This document shows positions 62,801-64,000 of a stretch of 64,000 nt of DNA, piece by piece (the first letter of the stretch is position 1; each line of letters opens with the position of its first letter). The DNA lies in assembly GCA_942492625.1 (NCBI GenBank), contig CALOFM010000053.1, forward strand, positions 1 through 64,000, read 5' to 3'. The notes beneath the pieces were generated by a model that saw only the letters and a list, made by a program, of their open reading frames with translations, ran no database searches and was not told the DNA's origin. Source of the stretch: Thiosymbion sp942492625. GTDB lineage: Bacteria; Pseudomonadota; Gammaproteobacteria; Chromatiales; Chromatiaceae. The position numbers and the translations under genes are program-made.

Positions 62801-63848
62801 GCGCCGCCGCGAGGGCTTCCGGACTTTGGCCGGGAATGCGCAGGCCGTCGAGCGAGGCCTGCAGCTGCACCTGTCCCGCATCGCCCTGGACGTCGGCCGC
62901 GATGGTCCGGACCTCGGCGCCGCCGGCGCGCAAGTCCGCGATGCGCAGGGTCCCCGCCGCCGAAGGTCGCGCGAAGGGACCGCTCAGGGTCGCGTCCAGA
63001 GAGACCGATTGCCAGGAGATGTCCGGGCGCGGGCTCATGGCCGGTGCGGTTGCCGTGATCCGCAAGTCGGCGGCATAATCCAGCAGATCCAGCGTGCCGC
63101 GGGCGTTCGCGCTCAGTCGGCCGGCGTCCAGGGAGAGATTGGCCGCGACCGCCGAGCGGGGCCCCTTTGCGGACGCATCGAGCGCGATAGCCCCCAGGTC
63201 CACCAGCCCGGCGAGCCGTGCAACCAGACCGTTTGCCGGCTCTTCGGCCTTCAGCTGCCCGGCAAGGGTCGTCGCATCGAAGCTGCCCTCAAGCAGGTAG
63301 CTGCCCGCCCCGTTGAGTCCTTGGATATGGAGCAGCAGATCGCCCTGCTCCAGGGAGGCGAGGCGGGCATGGCCCTTGATCGAGAGGGCTTCCTCGGTAC
63401 CAGCCACCGCTGCCGCTATGTCGAGCCTTGCCACGTCGAGCGACTGCAGCAATATCCGAACGGGGAGGGAAACGTCTGAGGATTCCGACGGCTCAGAAGA
63501 GCTGACCGGCAGACGCGCGAGCTCGATCCGTGTGGCCGCAACAAGGTCGATAAGCGCCTCGCCGACCAGCAGGCGTGAGGGCGCCCAGTCCAAGGTCAGG
63601 TTCTCGATGACCAACCAAGCGCCTTCCGTATCCCGCACCTCGATCCGCGCCGCGCGCAAGGCGGCGGGAAAATGGCCGCCAAGCCCCTGGAGCCTCACAT
63701 CGCCGTCAGTGACCTTGGGGACCATGCGCTCGATGAAATCGCGCCCGGGCTGTATGTTCGCCGCGAGCAGGACGACGGCCATCAGGAGCATTGGCACGCC
63801 CAGCAGAATGCCGAGCGTCCACACCAGCGCCTTGGTAGGCCGGCGCAT
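59832..63848 (-). CDS. tamB: Translocation and assembly module subunit TamB
   Basis: A 1338-residue envelope protein (E. coli TamB is 1259). It has an N-terminal anchor (LVWTLGILLGVPMLLMAVVL), a long beta-helix-like body, and the C-terminal DUF490 domain (PELPQDEILAQILFGRSAS and GVYVGVEQGA). It bridges the inner membrane to TamA and moves lipids or helps outer membrane proteins. The start overlaps the tamA stop (TGATG). Confidence 0.95.
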   Translation of the reverse strand: MRRPTKALVWTLGILLGVPMLLMAVVLLAANIQPGRDFIERMVPKVTDGDVRLQGLGGHFPAALRAARIEVRDTEGAWLVIENLTLDWAPSRLLVGEALIDLVAATRIELARLPVSSSEPSESSDVSLPVRILLQSLDVARLDIAAAVAGTEEALSIKGHARLASLEQGDLLLHIQGLNGAGSYLLEGSFDATTLAGQLKAEEPANGLVARLAGLVDLGAIALDASAKGPRSAVAANLSLDAGRLSANARGTLDLLDYAADLRITATAPAMSPRPDISWQSVSLDATLSGPFARPSAAGTLRIADLRAGGAEVRTIAADVQGDAGQVQLQASLDGLRIPGQSPEALAAAPVTLQADARLDMPERPVTFRLEHPLIGAKGEAQTAGEIKASISLNLPDLAALAAIAGADVQGHSELELRAAENAGETTLNAEGTVSITGGAPPLPGLLGDSAKIAATATLNGQDLTLSRLQIDGKAIQMSANGGLVSQAVKLTWRVALSDLAVLTPTISGTLQANGQIQGPQDDLSAQADLSGELETQGLPRAPISAHLEAKGLPKAPAGEITAQGTLAGSALELAVVARQSGDGTTRVDIKRADWKSAHAEGQLTLAPGALLPLGTLDLRMSRLQDLAPLIDQSPTGSLTATLETTGQGGETEARLAVDVSAAGLSGMGSVDHLTLAATVLNPDADPVVDAKLVVDGLSANGVAGSGRLEVKGPQNALALQVAADAKNLAGNPLRLTGAAVLDATGMKVSLSALQASWKGETLRLLAPAQFAFAEGLKVEGLRLGIQEAVLEVSGRISPTLELTAEARNLSPALASAFVPDLKAEGKLRADAKLAGTLERPTGTVRLEATGLRMRTGPAGSLPPANLTATADLAGESARIDGRLTLGSKANLSVTGQAPLSSTGRMDLRVQGAIELALADPILAASGRRVRGQVQLNAGVSGTLANPRLSGTIQLARGEIEDYAQGAQLTAINALLQLEGESIRIARLTARAGPGTVSASGTVGILARDMPINLRLEARDARPLSSDLLTVNLNANLTATGQLAKQLLLSGNIRSNKAEIRIPETLPTSVATLNVRRPGEKPPPPGAPGPVVKLDLTIEAPGQLFVRGRGLDAELGGSVRVQGTADNPRTIGSFELRRGKFSLAGQTLNFAKGKVSFNGGSLTDPSLDFTVSPTNAAITAELNIGGTVSNPKITLSSIPELPQDEILAQILFGRSASSLSPFELAQIGSALAELTGVTSVGLNPLSSIRKGLGLDQLSVGTGADGQATLEAGRYVAPGVYVGVEQGASADSTKAKVQVDLTKRLKLEGTVGTSSGSATGSSASGEGGSSIGVTYQFEY

Positions 63849-64000
63849 CAGAACGCCTGCCCGATACCGATGTAGATCTGGAACGAGCTGCTTTTCGGCA
63901 GCTTGTTCACCGGCACCGCAACATCGAAGCGGATCGGACCGATGGCAGTGTAATAGCGCCCGCCCACGCCGGCGCCCACGCCCCAGGTGCTGGGGAAGGA
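63848..64000 (-). CDS. tamA: TamA (Omp85 family), C-terminal end only
   Basis: The last 50 residues are within the window: STWGVGAGVGGRYYTAIG, IRFDVAVPVNKLPKS and the terminal FQIYIGIGQAF, which is the Omp85 beta-barrel end with its terminal Phe signal. The stop overlaps the tamB start. The remainder lies beyond the window. Confidence 0.92.
   Translation of the reverse strand, partial: SFPSTWGVGAGVGGRYYTAIGPIRFDVAVPVNKLPKSSSFQIYIGIGQAF

Noticed and set aside
61830..63479. 549-codon open frame opposite tamB
   Set aside because: It is antisense to tamB, with Arg/Gly-rich content typical of shadow frames.

Overview
The window is high-GC DNA from a gammaproteobacterium, probably a Chromatiales-like (purple-sulfur or related) lineage. 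The gene order thrS-infC-rpmI-rplT-pheS-pheT-ihfA-merR-tRNA-Pro, the TamA/TamB pair, an LpxL-type acyltransferase, a Skp/OmpH chaperone, a YaiL-type DUF2058 protein and a class I fumarase all fit that group. The genus cannot be fixed from the sequence alone.

Positions 1-15345 are a decayed accessory region ending at the 3' end of tRNA-Pro. It holds an IS66-type element with a DruA-family (DUF4338) passenger, a 5'-truncated tyrosine integrase, a short IS1182-type transposase remnant, a 947-residue RelE-like/UvrD-like helicase/ankyrin fusion, a lactate permease beside a D-lactate dehydrogenase that has lost its FAD-binding N-terminus, a phage-type muralytic enzyme coupled to an IHF-beta gene, and a Tat-exported aminotransferase carrying two compensating frameshifts. 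It reads as a tRNA-anchored island much rearranged by transposons.

Positions 15346-23174 are core translation genes, all on the minus strand: tRNA-Val, thrS, infC (rare ATC start), rpmI, rplT, a terminator hairpin, a repeat element, pheS, pheT, ihfA, a MerR-type regulator and tRNA-Pro. Positions 23302-27386 are plus-strand metabolic genes: class I fumarase, an AcuI/YhdH-type reductase, a lipoprotein and a dienelactone hydrolase-family protein.

Positions 27391-30952 hold the most interesting locus: a NACHT-type STAND NTPase with a C-terminal formylglycine-generating-enzyme-like domain, divergent from a nucleoside phosphorylase-family gene. Then come tcdA-tatD-DUF2058 (minus), ompH, a YdcH-like protein, an MBL hydrolase, an unrecognised 250-residue protein and a 958-residue DUF349 protein (plus), uspA, a TauD-like dioxygenase and a Lys/Ala-rich DUF2934 protein.

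Positions 41895-52447 hold an RND efflux pair (minus) and a group-2-type Mrp/Pha Na+/H+ antiporter operon (fused AB, then C, D, E, F, G; plus). AB and D are broken by single-base insertions that look like sequence errors. After a cmoA remnant come ppk, a glycosyltransferase, small hypothetical genes, and an envelope cluster on the minus strand (tamA end, tamB, LpxL-like acyltransferase, LPG-synthase-type membrane protein).

Two BIME-like palindrome pairs lie in intergenic gaps between convergent genes, and a different palindromic element lies in the pheS leader. No CRISPR array or rRNA gene was seen.
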